64,000 bases of DNA from Sulfopaludibacter sp963835555 (GTDB lineage: Bacteria > Acidobacteriota > Terriglobia > Bryobacterales > Bryobacteraceae). Both the position numbers and the translations under genes were made by a program. The notes under the pieces are model-generated. The model was given only the letters and a program-made list of their open reading frames with translations. It ran no database searches and had not been told where the DNA came from. Location of the stretch: positions 1-64,000 of the forward strand of contig CAWIGC010000035.1 in the NCBI GenBank assembly GCA_963835555.1, written 5' to 3'. This document shows positions 1 to 8,871 of the stretch, piece after piece (the stretch's first letter is position 1; each line of letters opens with the position of its first letter).

Positions 1-24
1 GGTCTTGGATGCCAGCGGGGTTGT

Positions 25-1180
25 TCAGCCGGGGAGCATGACGGGCCGGCCGGGTGACCGGACGTGCTGCGGGGCATGCGGCCGGATCGCTTCGAGCGCG
101 CGCTGCACCACGACGGCGCCCAGCGGGACGCCCGGGCCCGGCGGGCACTATCGCACCGGCCGCCAGTGTCGATCGTCAGGGCTTCGGGCCAGGGACCCTG
201 CGCAGTGGCCATCTCGCGGGCCACTGCCCCGTCGGCGTCGGAGACACCCCCCTCCCTGCCCACCAGCCGCCGCCGCGCGACGTCCGCTGGCACCGTGCAC
301 CGCAGCGGCACCAGGTCAGCATCCGCGTGGCGGCCAGCGCCGCCGCGGCGGCCCTGGCGCGGCGAAGCCCAGGACGCGTCCGCGATGACCGATTCGCCGC
401 GCGCAAGCAGCAGGCCCCCGCGGCGGAGCAGCTCGCGGTAGGTCCGCTCGGTCCAGCCGGCGGCGTAGATCCCGGTGCCCCACGTCGCAGCACAGCGCTG
501 CTCCGCCGGGACGCCGGCCAGTTCCTTACGGATCCGGTCGCTGCTGAGCACGGTAAAGCCGAGCCGACCGGCGAGCTCCCCGGCGAGCACGGTCTTCCCG
601 GTGCCCGGCAGCCCGCCGACCAGCACCAGGGTGACCGCCCCGGCCTGCAGATGGCTCAGCGTCAGGCCGGCCAGCTGCTGTGCCTCCGCCGAGGCGAGCC
701 GGTCGCCCTGCTGCCCCGCCCGCAGGCAGGCGACCTTGGCGCGGACGAACGCCCGGTACGCGACGTAGTGGTGGCGCAGTGACATGGGGGCCAGGTCACC
801 GAGATATTCGGTATACCAGCCGGTGAACCGCTCGGCCAGCTCCGGGGCGCCGAGCCGCTCCAGGTCCATCGCCAGGAACGACGCGTCGTCCAGCCCGTCG
901 ACCCAGCGCAGCCGGTCATCGAACTCCAGGCAATCCAGGATCCGCACCCCATCGTCCAGGCAGAAAATATCGTCAGCGAGCAGGTCGCCATGGCCATCCA
1001 CCACATGCCCGCCGCGGATCCGCTCCTCGAACAGCTCCCCCGCCCCGCGAGGAACCGTCTCGCCAGCCGCCCAATACTCTCAATGTCCGCGGTTTCGAGC
1101 AGCCGGACTTGGCCGTTGACACTGACTATGCCAAACAAGCCGACGAGTCTCCGCATGACCTCTTGAAAGCTGCTCGTCAC
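25..1180 (-). pseudogene. Frameshifted APH-like / AAA ATP-binding bifunctional protein
   Basis: Read on the minus strand, this resembles the bifunctional 'aminoglycoside phosphotransferase / ATP-binding' family. A kinase-like Brenner motif, GHGDL, lies near 981-992 and is followed by a DD pair and the FDDRLRWVD stretch. A Walker A motif, GGLPGTGKT, lies near 590-616. The C-terminus reads VVVQRALEAIRPH and stops at TGA (25-27). At least two frame changes are needed, near 150 and near 1050, and the usual N-terminal ~150 residues before HGDL are mostly missing. The motifs are well preserved, so the shifts may be sequencing indels, but the short N-terminus suggests a real 5' truncation. Family members probably phosphorylate a small molecule; the substrate is unknown. 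Confidence 0.6.
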
Positions 1181-1232
1181 CAGACAGTCCCAGACTTTCG
1201 CGAGAAGGGCATTTGGAAGATCGGTGCATACG

Positions 1233-1706
1233 TCATGCCTGGTACGTCAGCCCTGTGAATAGTAAGATCTGTCTAACCAGACCACCGTGGCCATCCCAGC
1301 GTGACTCCGTCACCTGCAAATCTGTCGCTCGCACCTCTGTCGGATGCCCCGAGCGCTGTCCGCCGATAGTCGTCCCGCTCAGCAGGTCCGGCGGTACCTG
1401 CTGGTGTTCTTCAGCGCGGTGAAGCGCTGCGGCGCCTTGCCGCGATTCCACAGCAGCGCGTCGCCCGCGTTCGCCGTGAGGCAGCTGGCGTTGGCGACCG
1501 GGACCGTGCCGGTCTGCGGGTTACGCAGCGCGAATGCCACCTTGATCAGGTTGCACAGGTGCGTGCCCTGGTCGACCGAGATTGAGCTCGCGGCGCCGGA
1601 GCCGAACGGCAGGGCGGCGAGCGCGTTGAGCGCACACCCCCGGGCTCGTGGCCTTGCTGACCAGGGCCTTGAGGAACGCCCGTGTCGGGCCGTCCGGGGC
1701 GGCTAG
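1233..1706 (-). pseudogene. C-terminal remnant of an LCP (LytR-CpsA-Psr) family protein
   Basis: The minus strand encodes RAFLKALVSKATSPG, then (after a frame change near 1625) ALAALPFGSGAASSISVDQG and TGTVPVANASCLTANAGDAL, ending with a PPDLLSGTTIGG-like stretch. This matches the C-terminal part of actinobacterial LCP proteins, which transfer glycopolymers to peptidoglycan. The N-terminal half, with the signal anchor and catalytic arginines, is absent: upstream of 1706 nothing continues it. A second shift is needed near 1400. I read it as a truncated gene. Identification rests on recognising the family's C-terminal pattern, so confidence is moderate. Confidence 0.5.
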
Positions 1707-1987
1707 GTGGGGCGGGACTTTCTACTCTGTCGGCCGAAACGCCCGAGTGGGACCGTGAGGGGATGGTGGTCGGCGACAGCGTCAGTGAGCTGACGGAGGC
1801 TCGATCTCCTCCGCGGTCTTCAATGCCTACTGGGGGTTTAAGCTGAAAATGGCCATCCGGACGTCGTTTCTCGACTATTCGGCGTTGCCGCTTATCGGTG
1901 GCTGTGAGCGGGCGGCTGCCCTAAACCCGCGGCTGTGCGCGGACGTGCAGGCAATGAGATGGGTTACGAGCTAAGGAAGGTCGGGTC
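1707..1987. other. No gene recognised
   Basis: About 280 bases with no convincing reading frame on either strand. The last ~20 bases carry AAGGAAGG, the ribosome-binding site for the ORF starting at 1988. Confidence 0.4.
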
Positions 1988-2275
1988 ATGAACGGCATCG
2001 GCGGGCCCATGGTAGACATAGTCCGAACGGGCCTATCGGAGAAAGGGCACCCCGAGCTTGCCTCGCTCGTGGTGCTGGGCGCCGATGGTCGTCCCCGCTG
2101 CAACTGGCCGAGCCTCGGAAGAGCGCTCACGACGGAGGATGTGCGCCTCGTCCACGCCGCTATGTTGTCTGCCTACGAAGCATGTGCCCCCGACGAAATC
2201 GGCGACGGGCCGAACCAGTTCACCAGAAGCCGGACAGGGTGGTTGAAGGCAATCGTAGCGATGAGCTGGGGTTGA
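1988..2275 (+). CDS. Small hypothetical protein (95 aa)
   Basis: ATG start with a good ribosome-binding site (AAGGAAGG ending 8 bases upstream). The protein is 95 aa, soluble and without a signal peptide, and contains VRLVHAAMLSAYEACAPDEI and GRPRCNWPSLGR. I do not recognise the family. It ends at 2275, overlapping the start of the following receiver-domain frame. It may therefore belong to the same signalling operon, possibly as a small partner or as the product of a shifted frame. Function unknown. Confidence 0.4.
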   Translation: MNGIGGPMVDIVRTGLSEKGHPELASLVVLGADGRPRCNWPSLGRALTTEDVRLVHAAMLSAYEACAPDEIGDGPNQFTRSRTGWLKAIVAMSWG

Positions 2276-2741
2276 GACCGCGCCTATTCTGGTCGTCGAG
2301 GATGATCGCGGCGACGCTCGGCTGGTGCTCGAGATGCTGGCCGACGCCGACCTCGGGGTCCCCACAGAATTGGTGACCACCCTGGCCGAGGCCCGCCGGA
2401 AGCTCCGCCAGCCGGTGTCCTGCATTCTGTTGGACCTGGGCCTCCCTGACTCAACTGGTCTGGAAACCCTCACCGCCGTACTGAACGAAGCTCCCAAGGC
2501 CGCCGTCGTTGTTTTCACCGGGCTGGTCGACGAGGAAGCCGGCTCCCAAGCAGTCGCGGCAGGCGCCCAGGACTACCTCGTCAAGGGGAGGGTCGACGCA
2601 TCCATGCTGGCCCACGCCATACGCTACGCCATGGAACGCAAACAGGCAGAGCTAACCCGAATCGCGGCCAAGAGACAACAGCGCAGCATTCGAGCAGAAA
2701 TTGACGATCACTGGCCGCCTGCGTCGGGGACCGAGTGTTGA
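2271..2741 (+). CDS. Response-regulator receiver-domain protein
   Basis: Single CheY-like receiver domain of ~150 aa. Reading the frame back before the first GTG (2325) recovers the first beta strand and acidic pair, ILVVEDDRGDARLV (from about 2286), so the gene must begin upstream of 2325. No ATG/GTG/TTG is available in frame there, which suggests a missing base. The phosphoacceptor Asp is in CILLDLGLPDSTG, the conserved Thr/Ser in VVVFTGL and the Lys in DYLVKG. No output domain follows, only ~30 polar residues, so it acts by protein contact. It lies upstream of a PAS sensor, a histidine kinase and a second receiver protein, probably as one phosphorelay. Confidence 0.7.
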   Translation, partial: VETAPILVVEDDRGDARLVLEMLADADLGVPTELVTTLAEARRKLRQPVSCILLDLGLPDSTGLETLTAVLNEAPKAAVVVFTGLVDEEAGSQAVAAGAQDYLVKGRVDASMLAHAIRYAMERKQAELTRIAAKRQQRSIRAEIDDHWPPASGTEC

Positions 2742-3370
2742 AACAACGATGTGGGACATCGCCGGAAGATTCAAAGCTCCCCGGCCTGAGTGGACTTGTG
2801 CCTGCGGCAGGGCGTGCTCACCAGCGTAGGAGGAGCTGAGGATGGCTGTGGCTTCTCGGCCAGCGCGGCGGAGCCCGCGGCTTCCGCGCCTCGGTCATCG
2901 CCGAAGGCCCGTTTGGGCGAGGTCACCGACGGAGATGACGGCCCAGCCCGAACTCGGTGTCGACTCGGACGGCCGGCAGTCGCTCGTCGGCCGCAGCCGT
3001 CTCAGGCACCCGGGCGGCAACCGGGCCGTCGCAGGGCATGGCGGGAGACGGGGTCCGGGTACTGGTGCTTGATGACAGCACCAGCGACGCGGAGCCGACG
3101 GCCGGCAATCGACCGGACGAAGGTGGCGGTTTTGGCAGGGCATCCCACGTCCGCGGTTCGGACCGACCCCTGGGACGGACGCCGAGCGTGAGAGCCGGAC
3201 AGCAACGCGTGACCGCATGGTCAGATGTGACGTTCGGCTCTACCGACGACCCGTCTTGGCTTGGAGGGTAACTGCGGGTTGTGGTCGGAGGGAATGCCGT
3301 GAGAGCAGGCGGAGCGGGTGCTCGCGTTGCCGGTGAGCGACCGGGCAGCTCGCCATGACGCGGCGTCCGA
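2742..3370 (+). other. Unresolved, possibly degenerate signalling sequence
   Basis: About 630 bases between the receiver gene and the PAS gene. No long convincing frame exists. A stretch near 3035-3085 reads GVRVLVLDDSTSDAE, which resembles the first strand and acidic pocket of a receiver domain but does not continue. I interpret the stretch as degraded or error-rich coding sequence of the same cluster and assign no function. Confidence 0.3.
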
Positions 3371-4652
3371 TTGTCAGCGAGTCCGACGCAGGCCCCGACG
3401 GCAGGCGACTTCACCGGGCGGGACCGGGCCCAGCAGGCGCTGGAGGCGTCGGAGAAGCGGTTCCGCTCGGCGCTCGAGACGATGCTCGACAGTGTCCTGA
3501 TAACCACCGCGGTCCGCGACGGCGATGGCCACATCGTCGATTTCGTGGTCGACTACATCAACCCGGTCGCCGACATCGGCCAACGCTCAGCCGGGGAGAT
3601 CGTGGGCCGCCGTTTCCTGGACGTGTGGCCCTCCAGCCCGGTGGCCATGGCGGCGGGCTGGTGGAGGACGGTTGAAGGTGGCCAGGCTGCCTACACGGAG
3701 CTGATCGACGGCGTCGGTGACGGGTGAAGGGGAGGGGGAGGGAGAAGCCCAGCAGGCGCTGGAGGCGTCGGAGAGGCGGTTCCGCTCGGCGGTCGACGCG
3801 CTGCCGTACTCGTTCATTATCTTCGGTCCGTCCGCGACCGCCAGGGCCGGATCGTCGAACTCGAGTACCGCTACGTCAACAAGGCTTTGCTGCGGCTCTA
3901 CAACCGATCCTGGGACGAGGTCATCGGGCATGGTGTGCTCGAGTTGTTTCCCTCCGTCCGCGAGCTCGGTCTCTTCGACCGCTACGTCGAGGCGATCGAG
4001 ACGCACAGCCCGGCAACGATCGACCTGCCGTGGTTCGACGCGAACGGCGTGGCAGGCTCGTTCGAGATCACTGTTACGCCCAGCGATGAAGAGATCATCG
4101 TCGCCTCCCGCGACGTCACCGCCCAAAGGCAAGCCGCGCAGTACGCCCGGAGCCGATCGAGGCGAGTCTCGATCCGCTGGTGACGATCAGTGCCGAAGGG
4201 AAGATCACCGACGTGAACCAGGCCACCGTCGAGGTGACGGGCGTTCCCCGGACGAGTTGATCGGCACCGACTTCTGCGACTACTTCACCGAACCGGACAA
4301 GGCCCGGGCCGTCTACCAGCAGGTCTTCGCCAATGGCTCGGTCACCGATTTCCCGCTCACGGTCAGAGACGGCAAGCTCACCGACGTGGTCTACAACGCC
4401 TCGCTCTATAAAGACCTAGCCGGCAAACCCCTCGGCGTGTTTGCCGTCGCCCGCGACGTGACCGCCCAGAAACAGGCCGAAGCCGAGATCGCGGGGCGGG
4501 AATTGGAACTCAAGCGGCTGGACGAGCTCGAGCGGTTCCAGCGGCTGACGGTTGGACGCGAGCTGAAGATGATAGAGCTGAAGAAGGAGATCGAGGCTCT
4601 GAGGAAGGAGATCGAGGAACTGAAGAAGACCGGGATCGGGACGGCCTCGTGA
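3371..4652 (+). CDS. Multi-PAS sensor protein (frameshifted)
   Basis: Three PAS-type segments can be read across several frames. PAS1 spans 3371-3727 (ASEKRFRSALETMLDSVLIT, GEIVGRRFLDVWP). PAS2 spans about 3745-4135 (ASERRFRSAVDALPYSFII, then LYNRSWDEVIGHGVLELFP, ending in ASRDVTAQRQA). PAS3 spans about 4165-4480 (LVTISAEGKITDVNQATVEV, DELIGTDFCDYFTE, FAVARDVTAQKQAEAE). A coiled coil rich in ELKKEIEALRKEIEELKK ends the protein. Frame changes are needed near 3720, 3825, 4140 and 4240. There is no kinase core, so the protein probably passes its signal to the histidine kinase starting at 4649, whose start overlaps this stop. The ligand is unknown. Confidence 0.6.
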
Positions 4653-5602
4653 TGGTGACACTCACTGAGGAAGCCAGTTCCGGCGAAGGGGACCCGGCCG
4701 AGGCAGGTGCGCTGACCATGGCGATGCTCAATATCCTTGATGACCTCACCGCTGAGAAGGAGCGGCTCGGTGACACCCAGCGGGCCCTGCTCAACATCCT
4801 CGACGACTTCGATCTCAAGAAGCAACGTGTCGTCCGGGTCAACGACGACCTTCGCCGTGAGATCGCCCAGCGGACCCAGGCGGAGGATGCACTTCGGGAC
4901 AGGACGACCGAATTGGCCAGCTCGAACGCCGAGCTGGAGCAGTTGGCGTACGTCGCCCTCCATGATCTGCAGGAACCGCTGCGCAAGATCACCGGTTTCT
5001 GCCAGCTGCTGGCCCGCCGCTACCAAGGCCGGCTGGACGAGCCAGCGGACGAGTACATCGGGTTCGTGGTCGAGGCACGGCACGCATCCGACAGCTGATC
5101 AACGACCTGTTGACGTACTCGCGGGTGGGCAGGGCCGGCAACGACGTCGCGTTGGTGGACTGCAACCGCATCATGGAACACGTCCGCCTGGATCTGGCCG
5201 CAGCCATCGAGCAGTCGGGCGCGGAAGTGACGGTGGCCGGTGAGCTGCCCACGGTGACAGGCAACCCGACCCGGCTGGTCCAGCTGTTCGAAAACGTGGT
5301 GGGCAACGCGGTGAAGTTCCACGGTCCCCGGGCGCCCCGGGTGGTCATCTCAGCCGAGCGGCGCGGGGCGCAGTGGCGATTCGCGGTGTCCGACAACGGC
5401 ATCGGGATGGGCCACAGTACGCCGAGCGGGTCTTCGGCGTGTTCCAACGGCTCCACACCCGGGCCGAGTACCCGGGACCCGGATCGGGCTCGCCGTGTGC
5501 AAGAAGATCGTCGAGACTGGGGGCGGCACGATCCGGTGCGAGTCCCAACCCGGTGCGGGCACAACGTTCTACTGGACTTGGCCGGCGGAAGCGAAGCCGT
5601 AA
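4649..5602 (+). CDS. Sensor histidine kinase (frameshifted)
   Basis: Soluble histidine kinase of ~317 aa if repaired. It starts with GTG-ATG overlapping the previous stop. The N-terminal coiled coil has a repeated LLNILDDFD-type motif. The HisKA region contains the phosphoacceptor His in ALHDLQEPLRKITGF. The ATPase domain has the N box LFENVVGNAVKF, the G1 box VSDNGIGM and, after shifts, QYAERVFGVFQRLHTRAEY, GLAVCKKIVE and GTTFYWTWPAE. Frames change near 5085, 5410 and 5485. The sub-family of such kinases works with Rcp1-like receivers, and one follows two bases after the stop. Motif preservation argues that the shifts are sequencing errors. Confidence 0.7.
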
Positions 5603-5604
5603 CG

Positions 5605-6045
5605 ATGAGGACCCCTGGTGTCCCAGTCGAGATCCTGCTGGTGGAAGACGACCCCGGCGACGTGCTGCTCACCCGAGAGGCGCTGACCGAAGGCAAGGTC
5701 TTTAACAACGTTCACGTGGTCGGGGACGGGGACGCGGCCATGGCCTTTCTGCGGCGCAAACCGCCGTATGCCGACGCGCCGCGACCCGACCTGGTGCTGC
5801 TCGACCTGAATCTGCCGAAGAAGGACGGCGGCGAGACGCTGGCCGAGATCAAGGCGGACCACGACCTGCGCCGGATTCCCGTGGTGATCCTCACCACCTC
5901 CGGCGCCGAGGAAGACGTCGTGCGCAGCTACGATCTGCACGCCAACGCGTACGTGCAAAAACCACTCGACCTGGACCAGTTCCTGCACGTGGTTCACTCC
6001 ATTGATGACTTCTACCTGACCGTGGTCCGGCTCCCGCCCCGTTAG
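5605..6045 (+). CDS. Rcp1-like response regulator, stand-alone receiver domain
   Basis: 146-aa receiver protein with the acidic pair in ILLVEDDPGD, phosphoacceptor Asp in LVLLDLNLPKKDG, Thr-Thr-Ser in VVILTTSGAEED and Lys in AYVQKPLDLDQF, followed by the FYLTVV tail typical of cyanobacterial Rcp1-type regulators. It begins two bases after the kinase stop, so it is almost certainly its cognate target. There is no DNA-binding domain; output must be by protein interaction. Confidence 0.85.
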   Translation: MRTPGVPVEILLVEDDPGDVLLTREALTEGKVFNNVHVVGDGDAAMAFLRRKPPYADAPRPDLVLLDLNLPKKDGGETLAEIKADHDLRRIPVVILTTSGAEEDVVRSYDLHANAYVQKPLDLDQFLHVVHSIDDFYLTVVRLPPR

Positions 6046-6864
6046 CTCTGCGCCATCTACGAAGTAGTTCCGCCCAGTTCTCCTCACCCGAATCCCCTGC
6101 AGTTCCAGGATCTTCGCTGGTTCGCATCCGGATGCGCTCGTATTCGTCCAGCCATCTCTCTCGTTGCTTGTCGGACAAGGTTTACCAGGTCATGACTTCC
6201 GTTCATCGGCGTCTCTTCCTCCTATCTCTGATGCCTGGCAACCTCCGGTCGGGCCAGCCGATGTCCTCCAGCGATCCCCCAGATCCCGATTCTACGAAGA
6301 GCAGTGCTGGACACCTGTCGTTGACGCTTACGCATCAAACCATGAAAGTCAGGGGTGCTCGGGTTGGGTGCTGCGGGCCACCTTCTGCCAGGCTCCCGGT
6401 CTGCGGCGAAGCCGACGCCGAAGGCGCCATTGACGGGATTTGCCCCCCGCCCCGGACAATGACGGAGCGGGAGCCGTTCACGTCCAGGTCTTGACGGTCG
6501 ACTGACCGCGCGGTGAACATTCCAACGTCATGGCGGCCCGGAAGGCTTTGATCTTCGCGCCAGCCGACCGGCTGTCCGGCCCGCCGGAGCGGGAGCGGGA
6601 GCGGAGCAAGACACGCCCCACGAGCCCAGACGGGACGACTGAGGCTTGGGCACGTATTGGGCACAACCAGCCGTAGCGAGCCGGTCTCAGCCGTAGCCAG
6701 CCGGAGAACACGAAGACGGCACCTCACCGTGTTTGCGCAGGTGAGGTACCGTCTTCCTGGCTTGTGAGCGAGAGAGGTCCTCAGTTTGGGCGTGAGCTCG
6801 CCGGAAGGGCGTTGATTCGGGGAGCGTGCCCACAGGTTAAGCGGCCGTTTTCCACTGGTTCGTG
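6046..6864. other. Gene-poor stretch with one doubtful minus-strand ORF
   Basis: I see no convincing gene between the response regulator and the DUF6788 gene. A minus-strand frame from 6178 (non-ATG start) encodes MSDKQRERWLDEYERIR and GEENWAELLRRWR, which looks protein-like. It then runs into the antisense of the regulator, so it may be a truncated small gene. A direct near-repeat, cgtagc(g)agccgg / ccgtagccagccgg, occurs near 6670-6705. Confidence 0.3.
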
Positions 6865-7253
6865 TCAGCTGGCGGGTTGTGCTGGGTTGTGGGTGTGTCG
6901 CTGTGAGCGGGGGTCGGTTTCGAGGGCGGTGATGCCGAGGGCTTCGAGCTGGTGGAGGAGTTCCCGGGCCGGCGGTCATTGTCGATCCAGGTTTTGTAGT
7001 CGTGGTTTTGTTCGGCGGTGAGCCAGCGGCCGACGGTTTTCGCGGCGACCTTGCGGGTCCATTGCCAGTAGGGGCCGTGGCGGCGGGGCGGGTCGGCGTG
7101 GCAGGCGCAGCCGGGGTACCCGCAGCGGGTGCGGCGTTCGGTGATGGAGCCGGGTAGCACCATGCCGGTGCGGGCGATTTTCGCGAGCTCGGTGGCGATC
7201 TGGCGGGCCTGGGTTTGGTGGCCGGGGCGACACGCACTGTCCCAGGGTGGCAC
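6865..7253 (-). CDS. DUF6788-type small protein (frameshifted)
   Basis: The protein contains ARQIATELAKIARTGMVLPG, then the cysteine-rich core RTRCGYPGCACHADPPRRHG and PYWQWTRKVAAKTVGRWL. This pattern is typical of the actinobacterial DUF6788 family, short proteins usually found in mobile or plasmid-like DNA. The CxxxxCxC arrangement suggests metal binding. After YKTWIDNDRR the frame shifts (near 6965); the proper continuation RELLHQLEALGITALE ends at a TGA at 6865. Function is not known. An integrase-like remnant lies just upstream, in keeping with mobile DNA. Confidence 0.55.
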
Positions 7254-7289
7254 AGGTCCCCCATTCCGGCTGCTCCTAGCGGTATGCCT

Positions 7290-7500
7290 ACGGTATGGAC
7301 ACCGGCCCGCTGGGGACGCCTGCCTTACCGCCCAGGTGCGGTGCTGGCGGGCTGGTCACTGGCTGGCCGCCGGTGTCGGTGTCGCCGCGGGCGGCGATTC
7401 GCCCGCATGGTGGTGGGCGAAGTGGCGCCGGGCGGCCGGGAGCGGGCGAAGTCGTTGCTGTGGGCGGCGGGCAAGCTCGCCGATTACGGATCGGCCCGCC
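7290..7500 (+). pseudogene. Possible integrase N-terminal remnant
   Basis: The plus-strand frame contains GRERAKSLLWAAGKLADYG, which resembles the start of actinobacterial integrase-like proteins that begin with a helical '(S)PxTxERAKxLLxAAGxLAxxG' stretch. The similarity stops abruptly at about 7490, just before the nitroreductase gene on the other strand. Only a fragment remains. Evidence is pattern memory only, so confidence is low. Confidence 0.25.
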
Positions 7501-7531
7501 CTTCAGCCGCAATGAGTGCCGGTGGGGTGGG

Positions 7532-8224
7532 TCACGGCGGGAGGCCGACCGGGATGAGATACAGGATCGTCTGGCCGGTGGGCAGAGCGAGCGCGATCGC
7601 CGCCCCGGACGCATCGAGGCCGCCGATGGGCACGGCCGCCAGCCCGCGTGCGGTGGCTTCGAGCAGGATGTTCTGGGCCGCGTGGCCGGCCTCGCGGTCG
7701 ATGAATGCCTGGGCTTGGGCGCCGTACTTACGGCGGGTGCGATCAGGTGCCGCGGCCGCGACGATGATGTCGGGAGCGGCGCCGACCGCCGATTGCCCGT
7801 AAGCGGCGGCTTTGAGTGCGGGCCGCGGGTCGGGCTGGGTGCGGATCTCGGCGCGGTGACCTTGGGGCAGATAGTGCATCACTTCCGTGCGGGTCACCAC
7901 GTACAACTCCAGCGGGTAAAGGGCGCCCGCGGAAGGGGCGGCGCGTTTGCCGTCGGGGCTGGTGATTCCCTGGCCGGCCCACAGCAACTGGCCCAGATCG
8001 GCGAGGGGAAGCGGACCTGGCCGGAAGGCGCGCTCGGATCGGCGCCGCTCGATGGCTTGTTCCAGCGACATCGGGCCGTCGGTGACGGGCGCGGGCAACA
8101 CGATCTGCTTGGTGTAGCGCGCTTTGGCCGCCTGCACCCAGGCAGGCGCATGGCTGGCGCAGCCGCTGGCCAGTACGACGGCCGTGGCGAGGCCGGCGAG
8201 CAGGTCACGGCGCTTCACGGGCAA
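7532..8224 (-). CDS. SagB/ThcOx-type nitroreductase lipoprotein
   Basis: 230 aa. The N-terminus MPVKRRDLLAGLATAVVLAS followed by GCAS is a signal peptide with a lipobox, preceded by basic residues that could allow Tat export. The body is a nitroreductase-like FMN fold: SLEQAIERRRSERAF at the start of the domain, APSAGALYPLELYVV, then QSAVGAAPDIIVAAAAPDRT, GHAAQNILLEATARGLAAVP and TILYLIPVGLPP at the end. SagB-like oxidases act on azoline peptides or unknown substrates; no peptide-modification genes are nearby. The start codon overlaps the end of the upstream membrane-protein gene by 20 bases, so the two form an operon. Confidence 0.8.
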   Translation of the reverse strand: MPVKRRDLLAGLATAVVLASGCASHAPAWVQAAKARYTKQIVLPAPVTDGPMSLEQAIERRRSERAFRPGPLPLADLGQLLWAGQGITSPDGKRAAPSAGALYPLELYVVTRTEVMHYLPQGHRAEIRTQPDPRPALKAAAYGQSAVGAAPDIIVAAAAPDRTRRKYGAQAQAFIDREAGHAAQNILLEATARGLAAVPIGGLDASGAAIALALPTGQTILYLIPVGLPP

Positions 8225-8810
8225 CCTTCGCGGCAGCGAGGTGCTCGGCCATCACGCTGGCGGTGCGGCCAAGCGCGATGAGCAGGATCGCCGGGAGCAC
8301 CAGCAACAGGCCGATGAGGACGACGATGGGTCGGCTCGCGTAGAAGAACAGGGGCGCCTGAGGGTCGGCCACCACCAGGGCAATCCCCGCGAGGCCGCCG
8401 GCCGTCAGCAGGCCGCCGAGCACGGTCAGGACCGTACCGAGCAGCCTCAGCCGCCGCACCGCGTCAGGCGCGTCACGCCGGATCTGCCGGCTGCGGCGCC
8501 AGGTCGCGATTTCCCCAGCCGACACCGCCGCGACCGCGCCCAGGGTCAGGCCGCCAGCCAGCACGATCCGGCCGTTCACCGCATCCGGGCAGCGCAACGT
8601 CCTGGAGAGGCCACCGCCGGGCCCGGACAGATCAGCGGACCACCACTGCTGCCAGCCCACCCGACCGGCGATCACGTCCCACGCCGAGCCGCACGACTGC
8701 GCTGTCGTCCCGGCGGACCGCACCTGAACCTGTAGCATCAGCACCGTGCCCGCGAGGACGAGCAGGGCCGCACCCGCGCTCCAGCACACCCATCGCCACG
8801 GCACGGTCAC
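8205..8810 (-). CDS. Four-helix membrane protein of unknown function
   Basis: 201 aa. Hydrophobic segments at residues ~8-27 (VCWSAGAALLVLAGTVLML), ~82-98, ~125-147 (LLGTVLTVLGGLLTAGGLAG) and ~158-180 (VVLIGLLLVLPAILLIALG) predict four membrane spans. An extracytoplasmic loop after span 1 has two Cys. I do not recognise the family. It is translationally coupled to the nitroreductase lipoprotein and may anchor or assist it. An IS982 element sits only ~60 bases upstream of its start and may have displaced its promoter. Confidence 0.6.
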   Translation of the reverse strand: MTVPWRWVCWSAGAALLVLAGTVLMLQVQVRSAGTTAQSCGSAWDVIAGRVGWQQWWSADLSGPGGGLSRTLRCPDAVNGRIVLAGGLTLGAVAAVSAGEIATWRRSRQIRRDAPDAVRRLRLLGTVLTVLGGLLTAGGLAGIALVVADPQAPLFFYASRPIVVLIGLLLVLPAILLIALGRTASVMAEHLAAAKVAREAP

Positions 8811-8871
8811 TCCTTCTGGCGCTCCTGCTGGCCTGTCGCCATCTCAGGCTGCGAAAGACCGCTCGCACCGC

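Noticed and set aside
7295..8281. 328-aa plus-strand frame
   Set aside because: It is antisense to the SagB-type nitroreductase, which has a signal peptide and conserved motifs.
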